Of a stretch of 6,870 nucleotides of DNA, positions 1-5,833 are shown one piece after another. The stretch is taken from NCBI GenBank assembly GCA_947311125.1, contig CAMZKI010000007.1, forward strand, positions 1 to 6,870. Reading direction: 5' to 3'. The position numbers and the translations under genes were made by a program. Origin of the DNA: an uncultured Chlorobiota bacterium (GTDB lineage: Bacteria; Bacteroidota; Bacteroidia; Bacteroidales; JAADGE01). Position 1 is the stretch's first letter. The number at the start of each line of letters is the position of its first letter. The notes under the pieces are model-generated. The model was given only the letters and a program-made list of their open reading frames with translations. It was not told where the DNA came from and made no database searches.

Positions 1-124
1 AACGGAAAGTTTAATTCAAAAGTCAAGTGGAATTTTCAAAAATATATTATTGATGAAAACGGGAATTTATTAAACGTTTTTTATTCAAAGACAAAACCGT
101 TTGATAGCGAAATATTAGATATCT
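1..124 (+). repeat. left arm of perfect 124-bp inverted repeat (copy of peroxidase gene 3' end)
   Basis: Base i pairs with base 321-i for every position from 1 to 124, with no mismatch, so this arm is an exact reverse complement of 197-320. It encodes on the plus strand the last ~41 residues of the glutathione peroxidase found on the minus strand at 189-716, from NGKF to SEILDI. The frame then runs on through the spacer and into the antisense of the right arm, and first stops at 238-240. The copy therefore lacks the true ending (LK plus stop) of the gene. The arm starts at the first base of the window, so its true outer boundary cannot be seen. It is either a fold-back assembly or amplification artefact at a contig end, or a recent inverted duplication. 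I see no transposase or target-site signature. Confidence 0.95.
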
Positions 125-130
125 CAATAA

Positions 131-162
131 ATAAAAAAGCTGTTCCGATAAAAAAGAACAGC
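131..162 (-). terminator. intrinsic terminator of the peroxidase gene
   Basis: Read on the minus strand, a perfect 7-bp stem (GCTGTTC at 156-162 as complement, GAACAGC at 139-145 as complement) with a 10-nt loop is followed at once by six T residues (complement of 133-138) and more T-rich sequence. It lies 27 bp after the stop codon of the peroxidase gene. The stem-plus-T-tract form and the position fit a rho-independent terminator ending the tsaB-peroxidase transcript. Confidence 0.8.
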
Positions 163-188
163 CGCAAGAAGTATTATGCTTTACGGTT

Positions 189-716
189 TTATTTTAAGAT
201 ATCTAATATTTCGCTATCAAACGGTTTTGTCTTTGAATAAAAAACGTTTAATAAATTCCCGTTTTCATCAATAATATATTTTTGAAAATTCCACTTGACT
301 TTTGAATTAAACTTTCCGTTTTTTTCTTTTTGGGTAAGCCATTTGTAAACAGGATGTATTTTTTTCCCTTTAACGTGAATTTTTGACATTACAGGAAATG
401 TTACACCGTAATTTAAAGTGCAAAATTGCTTAATTTCAGAGTTTGTTCCGGGTTCCTGCTTTAAAAAATCATTTGAAGGAAAACCTAATATTATGAAGTT
501 ACTGTCTTTGTATGTTTTGTAAAGTTTTTGTAAATCTTCATATTGCGGTGTAAAGCCACACTTAGAAGCGGTATTAACAACCATTACTTTTTTTCCCTTT
601 AATTTTGAAAAATTAAACGTCTCTCCGTCAATTGTTTCTGCTTTTAGGTCGTAAAAACTTTGTGAGCTTGAGATAAATGCTGTGAATAGAAGTGTTGTAA
701 TAAGTAACGTTCTCAT
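189..716 (-). CDS. glutathione peroxidase family protein (thioredoxin-fold thiol peroxidase), exported
   Basis: This 175-aa protein belongs to the glutathione peroxidase family, which reduces hydrogen peroxide and organic hydroperoxides. The family signature NTASKCGFTPQY is at residues 48-59, with peroxidatic Cys53. The second signature is at 77-90 and the WNF motif at 142-144 supplies the catalytic Trp and Asn. Residues 1 to about 20 form a hydrophobic signal peptide with no lipobox Cys, so the product probably acts in the periplasm. Cys99, in QFCTLNYG, sits where 2-Cys thioredoxin-dependent members carry their resolving Cys; this suggests thioredoxin-like rather than glutathione-dependent recycling (inference). 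The usual FPCNQF motif reads FPSNDF (79-84), so the tetrad Gln is Asp83 and the nearby Cys is Ser81. No Shine-Dalgarno is visible. It lies 61 bp downstream of tsaB on the same strand and may be co-transcribed with it. Confidence 0.93.
   Translation of the reverse strand: MRTLLITTLLFTAFISSSQSFYDLKAETIDGETFNFSKLKGKKVMVVNTASKCGFTPQYEDLQKLYKTYKDSNFIILGFPSNDFLKQEPGTNSEIKQFCTLNYGVTFPVMSKIHVKGKKIHPVYKWLTQKEKNGKFNSKVKWNFQKYIIDENGNLLNVFYSKTKPFDSEILDILK
197..320 (-). repeat. right arm of perfect 124-bp inverted repeat
   Basis: This is the exact reverse complement of 1-124, and it lies inside the 3' third of the glutathione peroxidase coding sequence (residues from about Asn133 to the last few codons). 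The 72-bp spacer 125-196 is not symmetrical and contains the end of the gene and its terminator. This arm belongs to the intact gene and is therefore the original; the left arm is the derived copy. Confidence 0.95.
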
Positions 717-777
717 TTTGAGTGTTTTTTATGTAAATGATTTAAAAAAACGGAAAATTAAAGAAATTGTTTTGTAT

Positions 778-1473
778 TTATCTGTAAATATTTTTTTTCG
801 GAACGGTTGCCAAAAAATTTTTCAGATAAAAGGGTTCGAAATAAGCAACATCTTCAAAATTTCTGTTATTGAAAGCTTGTTCGGAAAAGGGTATCATAAA
901 ATCAGAAGAAGGGTGTAAATCATTAATAAACTCTGCATTTTTATGCGTTATCACATTTTTGCATTTTTCAGCTCCGTCTCCGAAAAAATATATTTTATTT
1001 TTTTCAAGTTCACATCTGAAAGATTCTTCATCTATGATTTTTGCCGTTATGTTATTAACGGGTTTTATTTTGTCGTCAAACAATTGCGAATAAACTTCCA
1101 TTCTTCGGGCATCAATCATCGGTGCAAATAAAATCTCTTCGTCCGTATCAAGAAATTGTTTTGCCCCGAAAGCCATATTTTGCAATGTGCTGACGGAAAT
1201 GAGCGGAACACCTGCTCCGTAGGCAATGCCCTTTGCTGCCGATACGCCGATACGCAAGCCGGTATAAGAGCCGGGACCTTTGCTCACCGCAACCGCGTTA
1301 ATTTCTTTTACTTTAATTTCGGATTCTCTAAAAATGTCATCAATAAAAACAGTTAAAATTTTTGAATGGGCATTTTGTTCCCGTGTTTCTTTCCCTATAA
1401 GTTTTTTTCCGTTTTCAGCGATACATACAGAGCAAACAGATGTTGAAGTTTCGATATTAAGAATTAAAGGCAT
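778..1473 (-). CDS. tsaB: TsaB, tRNA N6-threonylcarbamoyladenosine (t6A) biosynthesis protein
   Basis: TsaB (formerly YeaZ) is the ASKHA-fold partner of TsaD. In bacteria TsaB, TsaD and TsaE transfer the threonylcarbamoyl group made by TsaC onto A37 of ANN-decoding tRNAs in the cytoplasm. The evidence is the N-terminal phosphate-loop-like ILNIETST (residues 4-11), the hallmark SKGPGSYTGLRIG (64-76), the DARRMEVY motif (121-128), and a C-terminal EPFYLKNF segment (213-220) typical of the family. At 231 aa it equals the length of the E. coli protein. The ATG at 1473 places ILNIETST right at the N-terminus, as expected. The peroxidase gene follows 61 bp downstream on the same strand, and a promoter precedes it in the divergent region. 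TsaB lacks the metal-binding residues of TsaD and is an essential scaffold rather than the catalyst (family knowledge). Confidence 0.95.
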   Translation of the reverse strand: MPLILNIETSTSVCSVCIAENGKKLIGKETREQNAHSKILTVFIDDIFRESEIKVKEINAVAVSKGPGSYTGLRIGVSAAKGIAYGAGVPLISVSTLQNMAFGAKQFLDTDEEILFAPMIDARRMEVYSQLFDDKIKPVNNITAKIIDEESFRCELEKNKIYFFGDGAEKCKNVITHKNAEFINDLHPSSDFMIPFSEQAFNNRNFEDVAYFEPFYLKNFLATVPKKNIYR

Positions 1474-1501
1474 TTTTTGATTTTAATTTAATATACGGCA
1501 A

Positions 1502-1534
1502 CAAAAATATAAAGAATAAAATCTTTTTAGCAAA
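1502..1534 (-). promoter_or_regulatory. Bacteroidota-type promoter for tsaB
   Basis: On the minus strand, TTTG (complement of 1531-1534) is followed after 21 bp by TATTTTTG (complement of 1502-1509). This matches the Bacteroidota primary sigma consensus of a -33 TTTG/TTG box and a -7 TAnnTTTG box at the usual spacing. The -7 box ends 28 bp before the tsaB start codon, which predicts a short leader of roughly 20 nt. Confidence 0.65.
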
Positions 1535-1583
1535 GGTTAGCGAAAATATCAGAATAAATTATTAAAAATAGAAATTAAAATCT

Positions 1584-1591
1584 TAATTTCG
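1584..1591 (+). promoter_or_regulatory. weak candidate -7 box for the DUF2723 gene
   Basis: TAATTTCG matches TAnnTTTG with one mismatch. I see no convincing -33 TTG at the right distance. If used, transcription would begin around 1598, which would leave almost no leader before the ATG at 1602 but about 25 nt before the ATG at 1623. This mildly supports the later start. Nothing else recognisable lies between the tsaB start and this gene. Confidence 0.3.
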
Positions 1592-1622
1592 CTGTGTTTT
1601 TATGATTAAAAAAGTTCTGATA

Positions 1623-4600
1623 ATGAAAAACTACAAACTGATAAACAATATTACCGGCTGGTTTGTATTTGCCGTTGCGGCATTTACATATCTTTCAACG
1701 ATTGAACCCACGGCAAGTTTTTGGGATTGCGGAGAATTTATCACAACAGGGTACAAAATGGAGGTTGGTCATCCGCCCGGAGCACCGTTTTTTATGATTT
1801 TAGCACGTTTTTTTAATATTTTCTCCTTCGGAAACGTTGCAAATGTTGCCGTAACGGTTAATGTTTTGTCTGCTTTGGCAAGTGCTTTTACGATTCTGTT
1901 TTTATTTTGGAGCATTACGCACATAGCAAGACGCGTTATTGTTAAAAATGGAAACGTTTCAAAAGGACAGTTAATTGCAATAACAGGGAGTGGACTTATA
2001 GGAGCTTTGGTTTACACTTTTTCAGATTCTTTTTGGTTTTCGGCAGTTGAGGGTGAAGTTTATGCAACTTCTTCATTTTTTACGGCAGTTGTTTTTTGGG
2101 CAATCCTGAAATGGGAGAATGAAGCCGACAAGAAATATGCTAATCGATGGCTTATTTTAATTGCCTATTTGATGGGACTTTCAATAGGTGTTCACTTACT
2201 TAATTTATTGGCAATACCGGCAATTGTTTTTATATATTATTTTAAAAAATACGAAGTATCTAAAAAAGGAATTATATATGCGGCTTTAGTGTCTGTCAGT
2301 TTATTGCTGATTATTATGTACGGTATAGTGCAAGGACTTTTTGTTATCGGCTCAAAATTTGAACTGTTGTTTACAAACACTTTCGGGCTGCCGTTTTTTA
2401 CAGGGCTGCTGTTTTATTTTATTCTGCTTTTTGCAGGAATTATATACGGTATTTATTATACCCTTAAGAAAAACAGAGTACTGTGGAATACAGTTTTTAC
2501 AATGTTTGCTGTTATCCTTATAGGATACTCAACTTTTGTAATAATTCTCATTCGCTCAAAAGCCGAAACTCCCATGAATCAAAATCATCCGGACGATGTT
2601 TTTGCTCTTTTAAGTTATTTGAACAGAGAACAGTACGGAGACAGACCATTATTTTACGGCCAGTATTTTAATGCACCTTTAGACGAAAATAACCCGTATC
2701 CGAAAGTTAAACCTGTTTATTATGACAAAAAAGACAAAAACGGAAAAGATAAATATGTAATAGTAGATTATACAAGAAAAAGAAACTATGTTCCGGAATA
2801 TAAAACATTTTTTCCGCGTATGTACAGCGATTCAGAAAGTCCGGATCATATTCACGGTTACATGAGCTGGACAGGAACAACTGAAGATGAGTTTTATTTT
2901 GCAAAAATAAACCCGGAAACAGACGAAGTGATAAGAAACCGATACGGAGAAATACAATATGACAAATACAGACCGAAACGTCCGCCGACCTTTGCCGAAA
3001 ATCTGAAATTCTTTTTCAATTATCAATTGAACTTTATGTATTTCAGATATTTTATGTGGAATTTTACCGGCAAACAAAATGACATACAAGGTCACGGAAA
3101 CGTTAAAGACGGAAACTGGATAAGCGGAATAAAATTTATTGATGAATGGAGACTGGGGGATCAGGACAAAATTCCGCAAATTATGAAAGACAACAAAGCA
3201 CGTAATACATATTTCTTTTTGCCGCTTTTACTGGGAATTTTCGGAATGCTCTTTCTATATAAACAAGGAGAACTCGGAAAACAATACTTTTGGGTAATAA
3301 TGCTGTTCTTTTTCTTTACAGGAATAGCCATCGTGTTATATCTTAACCAACCGCCGTTTCAACCGAGAGAAAGAGATTATGCATATGCCGGGTCTTTTTA
3401 TGTTTTCTCGATGTATGTAGGCTTCGGAGCAGCATTTTTATATAAATCTTTCAAAAAATACACAAAAGAAATAACTGCTGCAATACTTGGTGTTATATTG
3501 AGTTTGCCCGCTCCGATAATTATGGCACAGCAAAACTGGGACGATCACGACAGGTCGTATCGTTATACAACCAGAGATTATGCTGAAAATTACTTAAGTT
3601 CATGCGACAAAAATGCAATAATTTTCACAAACGGCGACAACGATACCTTCCCTTTGTGGTATGTTCAAGAAGTTGAAGGATTCAGAACCGATGTCAGAGT
3701 TATAAACCTAAGTTATTTTAATACAGATTGGTACATAAACCAAATGAGAAGAAGAGCTTATGACTCTTCTCCGGTAAAATTTACATTAAGGCCCGAACAA
3801 TACGAACAAGGGAAACGTGATGTTATTTATAAAATTGAAAACCCGAATATTTACTTACAAGAACGCTATGAAGCAAATAAAGATATATTTGAAACTGAAT
3901 ATAAAGATAAATTTAAGGAGTATTATGACTATTTAGCAAAAACTGACTTTAAAGATAAATTTCCGAAAGAATTTGCCGCTCTATCCAAAGGATACAAAAC
4001 AATCGACCCTATTCAGTTTTACTCATTTATAAAAAAGTTAGACAATGAACAGTTTCTAAAAGATAAAAAACTGGACATTGACCCGGCAGAAATTCGCAGA
4101 ATGAATTCTGAATTTGTTAAGCTTGTCGAAAAAATAACAAAAGCGGGTATTCCCTTGCAAACCATTATAAATCACATTGCACAGGATGATAAAGTATATA
4201 AGGCTCCTTTACAGAACGGGGAGATGGTTAACTATTTGCCTACAACAAAATTTGTTTTACCCGTAAATAAAAAAACAGTTTTAGATAACGGAACTGTTGC
4301 CCTTAAAGACTCTTCAGAAATTACCGATGCGATTAAATGGGATATCAGAAAACAGCACATTACCAAAAACGAGATGATGGTTTTAGATATGCTGGCAACC
4401 AATAAATGGCAACGTCCGATATATTTTGCAACTACTGTCGGAAACAGTCTGTATCTTAAACTTGAAGACTATTTTCAGCTTGAGGGCTTGGCGTATAAGG
4501 TTGTTCCCATAAAAAACCAAAACCGCTCTTTCGGTGCCGAAGGACGTGTAAATACGGATATTCTCTATAACAACCTAATGAACAAATTTAAATGGGGCGG

Positions 4601-5177
4601 CTTAGATAAAAATCCGGGCAAAATATATTTAGATGAAAATAACAGACGCTTTATAATGAACTTTAAAAGCAGCTTCAAGACCCTTGCCGAGGCTTTTATA
4701 AAAGAAAAAAAATATAAAAAAGCCGAAGAGGTTTTGGATAAATGCACGAACCTGTTTCCTAATAACGTTAGCCCTTATAATTATTATGACGTTTTACTTG
4801 CCGACCTGTATTATAAAATAAACAAACCTGACAAAGGAACTGAAATTTTAAAGACTGCGGCAAATAATTATCAAGAAGAATTAGTCTATTATTGCTCTCT
4901 TGAAGATAAATATCTGGAAGGGATGCAGGACGATGTAGGAAGACTTGGTGCTTTGTATCAAGAAGTTTTGTCAAAATTATATGCCAACAAACAGGACGAA
5001 ACAGCAAACAAATTTGCACTGCCGGCTTACAGTGCAATTAATGAACGGTTCGGGTTTAACTCTGCACTAATGACAATGGACAGAAACGCACAAGAAAGAT
5101 GGTATGCTAACTTGCCGGATTATCAAATGGCATTGCTTCAGTTTAATATGTTTTTAGGGCAACATATAAACGAATAA
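1623..5177 (+). CDS. DUF2723 / GT117-type membrane glycosyltransferase (TMEM260-like, protein O-mannosyltransferase-related)
   Basis: This is a very large inner-membrane protein (1184 aa from this start). Residues about 10-310 form a hydrophobic block of many helices. After the first helix comes the family hallmark EPTxSFWDCGEF (acidic Asp35 and Glu38), then GHPPGAP (49-55) and FWFSAVEGEVY (137-147). A first-loop acidic motif is typical of GT-C glycosyltransferases that use lipid-linked sugars. A soluble stretch follows, then about four more helices (528-637). Next comes a large soluble part with NWDDHD (638-643) and FTNGDNDTFP (668-677). Near residues 1016-1115 there are TPR-like helices rich in Lys, Tyr and Ala. 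Its human relative TMEM260 is reported to O-mannosylate proteins, so a role in glycosylating exported proteins is plausible, but donor and acceptor are unknown here. An in-frame ATG at 1602 would add seven residues (MIKKVLI). I prefer 1623 because family members usually begin MKxYKxINNxxGW. Neither ATG has a Shine-Dalgarno. Confidence 0.88.
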   Translation: MKNYKLINNITGWFVFAVAAFTYLSTIEPTASFWDCGEFITTGYKMEVGHPPGAPFFMILARFFNIFSFGNVANVAVTVNVLSALASAFTILFLFWSITHIARRVIVKNGNVSKGQLIAITGSGLIGALVYTFSDSFWFSAVEGEVYATSSFFTAVVFWAILKWENEADKKYANRWLILIAYLMGLSIGVHLLNLLAIPAIVFIYYFKKYEVSKKGIIYAALVSVSLLLIIMYGIVQGLFVIGSKFELLFTNTFGLPFFTGLLFYFILLFAGIIYGIYYTLKKNRVLWNTVFTMFAVILIGYSTFVIILIRSKAETPMNQNHPDDVFALLSYLNREQYGDRPLFYGQYFNAPLDENNPYPKVKPVYYDKKDKNGKDKYVIVDYTRKRNYVPEYKTFFPRMYSDSESPDHIHGYMSWTGTTEDEFYFAKINPETDEVIRNRYGEIQYDKYRPKRPPTFAENLKFFFNYQLNFMYFRYFMWNFTGKQNDIQGHGNVKDGNWISGIKFIDEWRLGDQDKIPQIMKDNKARNTYFFLPLLLGIFGMLFLYKQGELGKQYFWVIMLFFFFTGIAIVLYLNQPPFQPRERDYAYAGSFYVFSMYVGFGAAFLYKSFKKYTKEITAAILGVILSLPAPIIMAQQNWDDHDRSYRYTTRDYAENYLSSCDKNAIIFTNGDNDTFPLWYVQEVEGFRTDVRVINLSYFNTDWYINQMRRRAYDSSPVKFTLRPEQYEQGKRDVIYKIENPNIYLQERYEANKDIFETEYKDKFKEYYDYLAKTDFKDKFPKEFAALSKGYKTIDPIQFYSFIKKLDNEQFLKDKKLDIDPAEIRRMNSEFVKLVEKITKAGIPLQTIINHIAQDDKVYKAPLQNGEMVNYLPTTKFVLPVNKKTVLDNGTVALKDSSEITDAIKWDIRKQHITKNEMMVLDMLATNKWQRPIYFATTVGNSLYLKLEDYFQLEGLAYKVVPIKNQNRSFGAEGRVNTDILYNNLMNKFKWGGLDKNPGKIYLDENNRRFIMNFKSSFKTLAEAFIKEKKYKKAEEVLDKCTNLFPNNVSPYNYYDVLLADLYYKINKPDKGTEILKTAANNYQEELVYYCSLEDKYLEGMQDDVGRLGALYQEVLSKLYANKQDETANKFALPAYSAINERFGFNSALMTMDRNAQERWYANLPDYQMALLQFNMFLGQHINE

Positions 5178-5255
5178 CAGATTAAAAAAGTACAGACACG
5201 GAGTTTAATAAGAAATGCGTTGAAATTTAAATAATAATATGTTAAAACCAGCGAA

Positions 5256-5756
5256 ATGAAAGAACAAATTGATATTTCCGGAATCAGTATTATTGACGTT
5301 ATGCTTATTCTTATATTAATTTGGGCAATATTTAAAGGGTATAAAAGAGGCCCTGTCGTACACTCTTTATCTTTGTTGGTAGTTCTTGCCGGGATAGCAG
5401 TTTTCGGGCTTGTCTCAACAGAGCTTGCCGATTTTATCGGGCAAAAATGGAGAGGAGGGATAAACAACCTGGACTCTTACATTTTTGCTGTTCTGTTTTC
5501 CGCAACAATTTGGCTGTCAAATGTGGTTGCCGATAAAGCCCAAAATGCAAGTTCAGTATCTATGAAAAAGCCTGTTAACATTATCCTCGGAATTATAACA
5601 AGTTCCGTAAAATATTTGTATATCGTAAGTATAATTCTTTTATTTATTTCACAATCAGGATTTCTAACCGGAAAACAGGAAAGGAAGAGTAAATTTTATA
5701 AAACAGTAAAACTAACGGCACCGACAACAATAAAAACCGTAAATTTTCTAAAATAA
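5256..5756 (+). CDS. CvpA family membrane protein
   Basis: This 166-aa protein matches the CvpA family (Pfam CvpA, named for its need in colicin V production in E. coli). It starts with a short N-terminus and the characteristic IDVMLILILIW...KGYKRG helix (residues 13-32), where GYKRG (28-32) is the family signature after helix 1. Three further membrane segments follow at about 34-55, 73-92 and 107-132, then a basic cytoplasmic tail. Length and topology are normal for the family. The molecular function is unsettled; homologues affect envelope integrity and stress tolerance. It lies 78 bp after the DUF2723 gene with no terminator visible between them, so they may share a transcript. No clear Shine-Dalgarno is seen. 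Nothing nearby suggests bacteriocin production. Confidence 0.85.
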   Translation: MKEQIDISGISIIDVMLILILIWAIFKGYKRGPVVHSLSLLVVLAGIAVFGLVSTELADFIGQKWRGGINNLDSYIFAVLFSATIWLSNVVADKAQNASSVSMKKPVNIILGIITSSVKYLYIVSIILLFISQSGFLTGKQERKSKFYKTVKLTAPTTIKTVNFLK

Positions 5757-5759
5757 ACA

Positions 5760-5778
5760 GTTTTTTCACACAAAAAAC
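5760..5778 (+). terminator. AT-rich hairpin just after the CvpA gene, possible weak terminator
   Basis: GTTTTTT (5760-5766) and AAAAAAC (5772-5778) pair around a 5-nt loop, beginning four bases after the CvpA-gene stop codon. The stem is nearly all A-T and no T-tract follows it on the plus strand, so termination would be weak at best. It may instead be chance in AT-rich intergenic DNA. Confidence 0.25.
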
Positions 5779-5784
5779 CGTATG

Positions 5785-5803
5785 CTCTTTACTGCTTAAA
5801 GAG
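5785..5803. repeat. 7-bp inverted repeat overlapping the tyrS promoter region
   Basis: CTCTTTA (5785-5791) and TAAAGAG (5797-5803) form a perfect inverted repeat around CTGCT. It ends seven bases before the -7 box of the tyrS promoter and covers the expected -33 region, so it could be an operator-like site. No T-tract follows, which argues against a terminator. The functional assignment is inference only. Confidence 0.35.
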
Positions 5804-5817
5804 AATAGTTATATTTG
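5788..5817 (+). promoter_or_regulatory. Bacteroidota-type promoter for tyrS
   Basis: TATATTTG at 5810-5817 is an exact match to the -7 consensus TAnnTTTG, 16 bases upstream of the tyrS ATG. TTTA at 5788-5791, 18 bp upstream, is an imperfect -33 candidate. Transcription would start at about 5824 and give a leader near 10 nt, too short for a T-box or an attenuator. Confidence 0.6.
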
Positions 5818-5833
5818 CAGAAATTTTAATAAT

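Noticed and set aside
1..320. Terminal inverted repeats of an insertion sequence or an invertible switch
   Set aside because: The repeat lies within a peroxidase gene, the spacer of 72 bp holds only the gene end and terminator, and there is no transposase, recombinase or target duplication.
682..918. 78-codon plus-strand open frame over the tsaB-peroxidase junction
   Set aside because: It is antisense to the ends of two solid genes and its translation resembles no protein family.
2832..3179. 115-codon minus-strand open frame inside the DUF2723 gene
   Set aside because: It is antisense to a well-supported coding region, has no recognisable family and no start signals; it is a shadow of the real frame.
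5239..5259. Six-codon mini-ORF whose TGA overlaps the CvpA-gene ATG
   Set aside because: It could suggest translational coupling, but there is no ribosome-binding site and such short frames are expected by chance.
5138..5467. 109-codon minus-strand open frame across the DUF2723-CvpA junction
   Set aside because: It overlaps the start of the CvpA gene in antisense, shows no recognisable domain and has a low-complexity composition; it is a shadow frame.
5256..5756. Bacteriocin (colicin V) production locus
   Set aside because: CvpA is widespread as a general membrane protein; no bacteriocin, immunity or export genes are present in the window.
5757..5833. Possible T-box or tyrosine-tRNA-sensing leader before tyrS
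   Set aside because: The gap is only 77 bp, the predicted leader is about 10 nt, and no T-box-like element or long stem is present.
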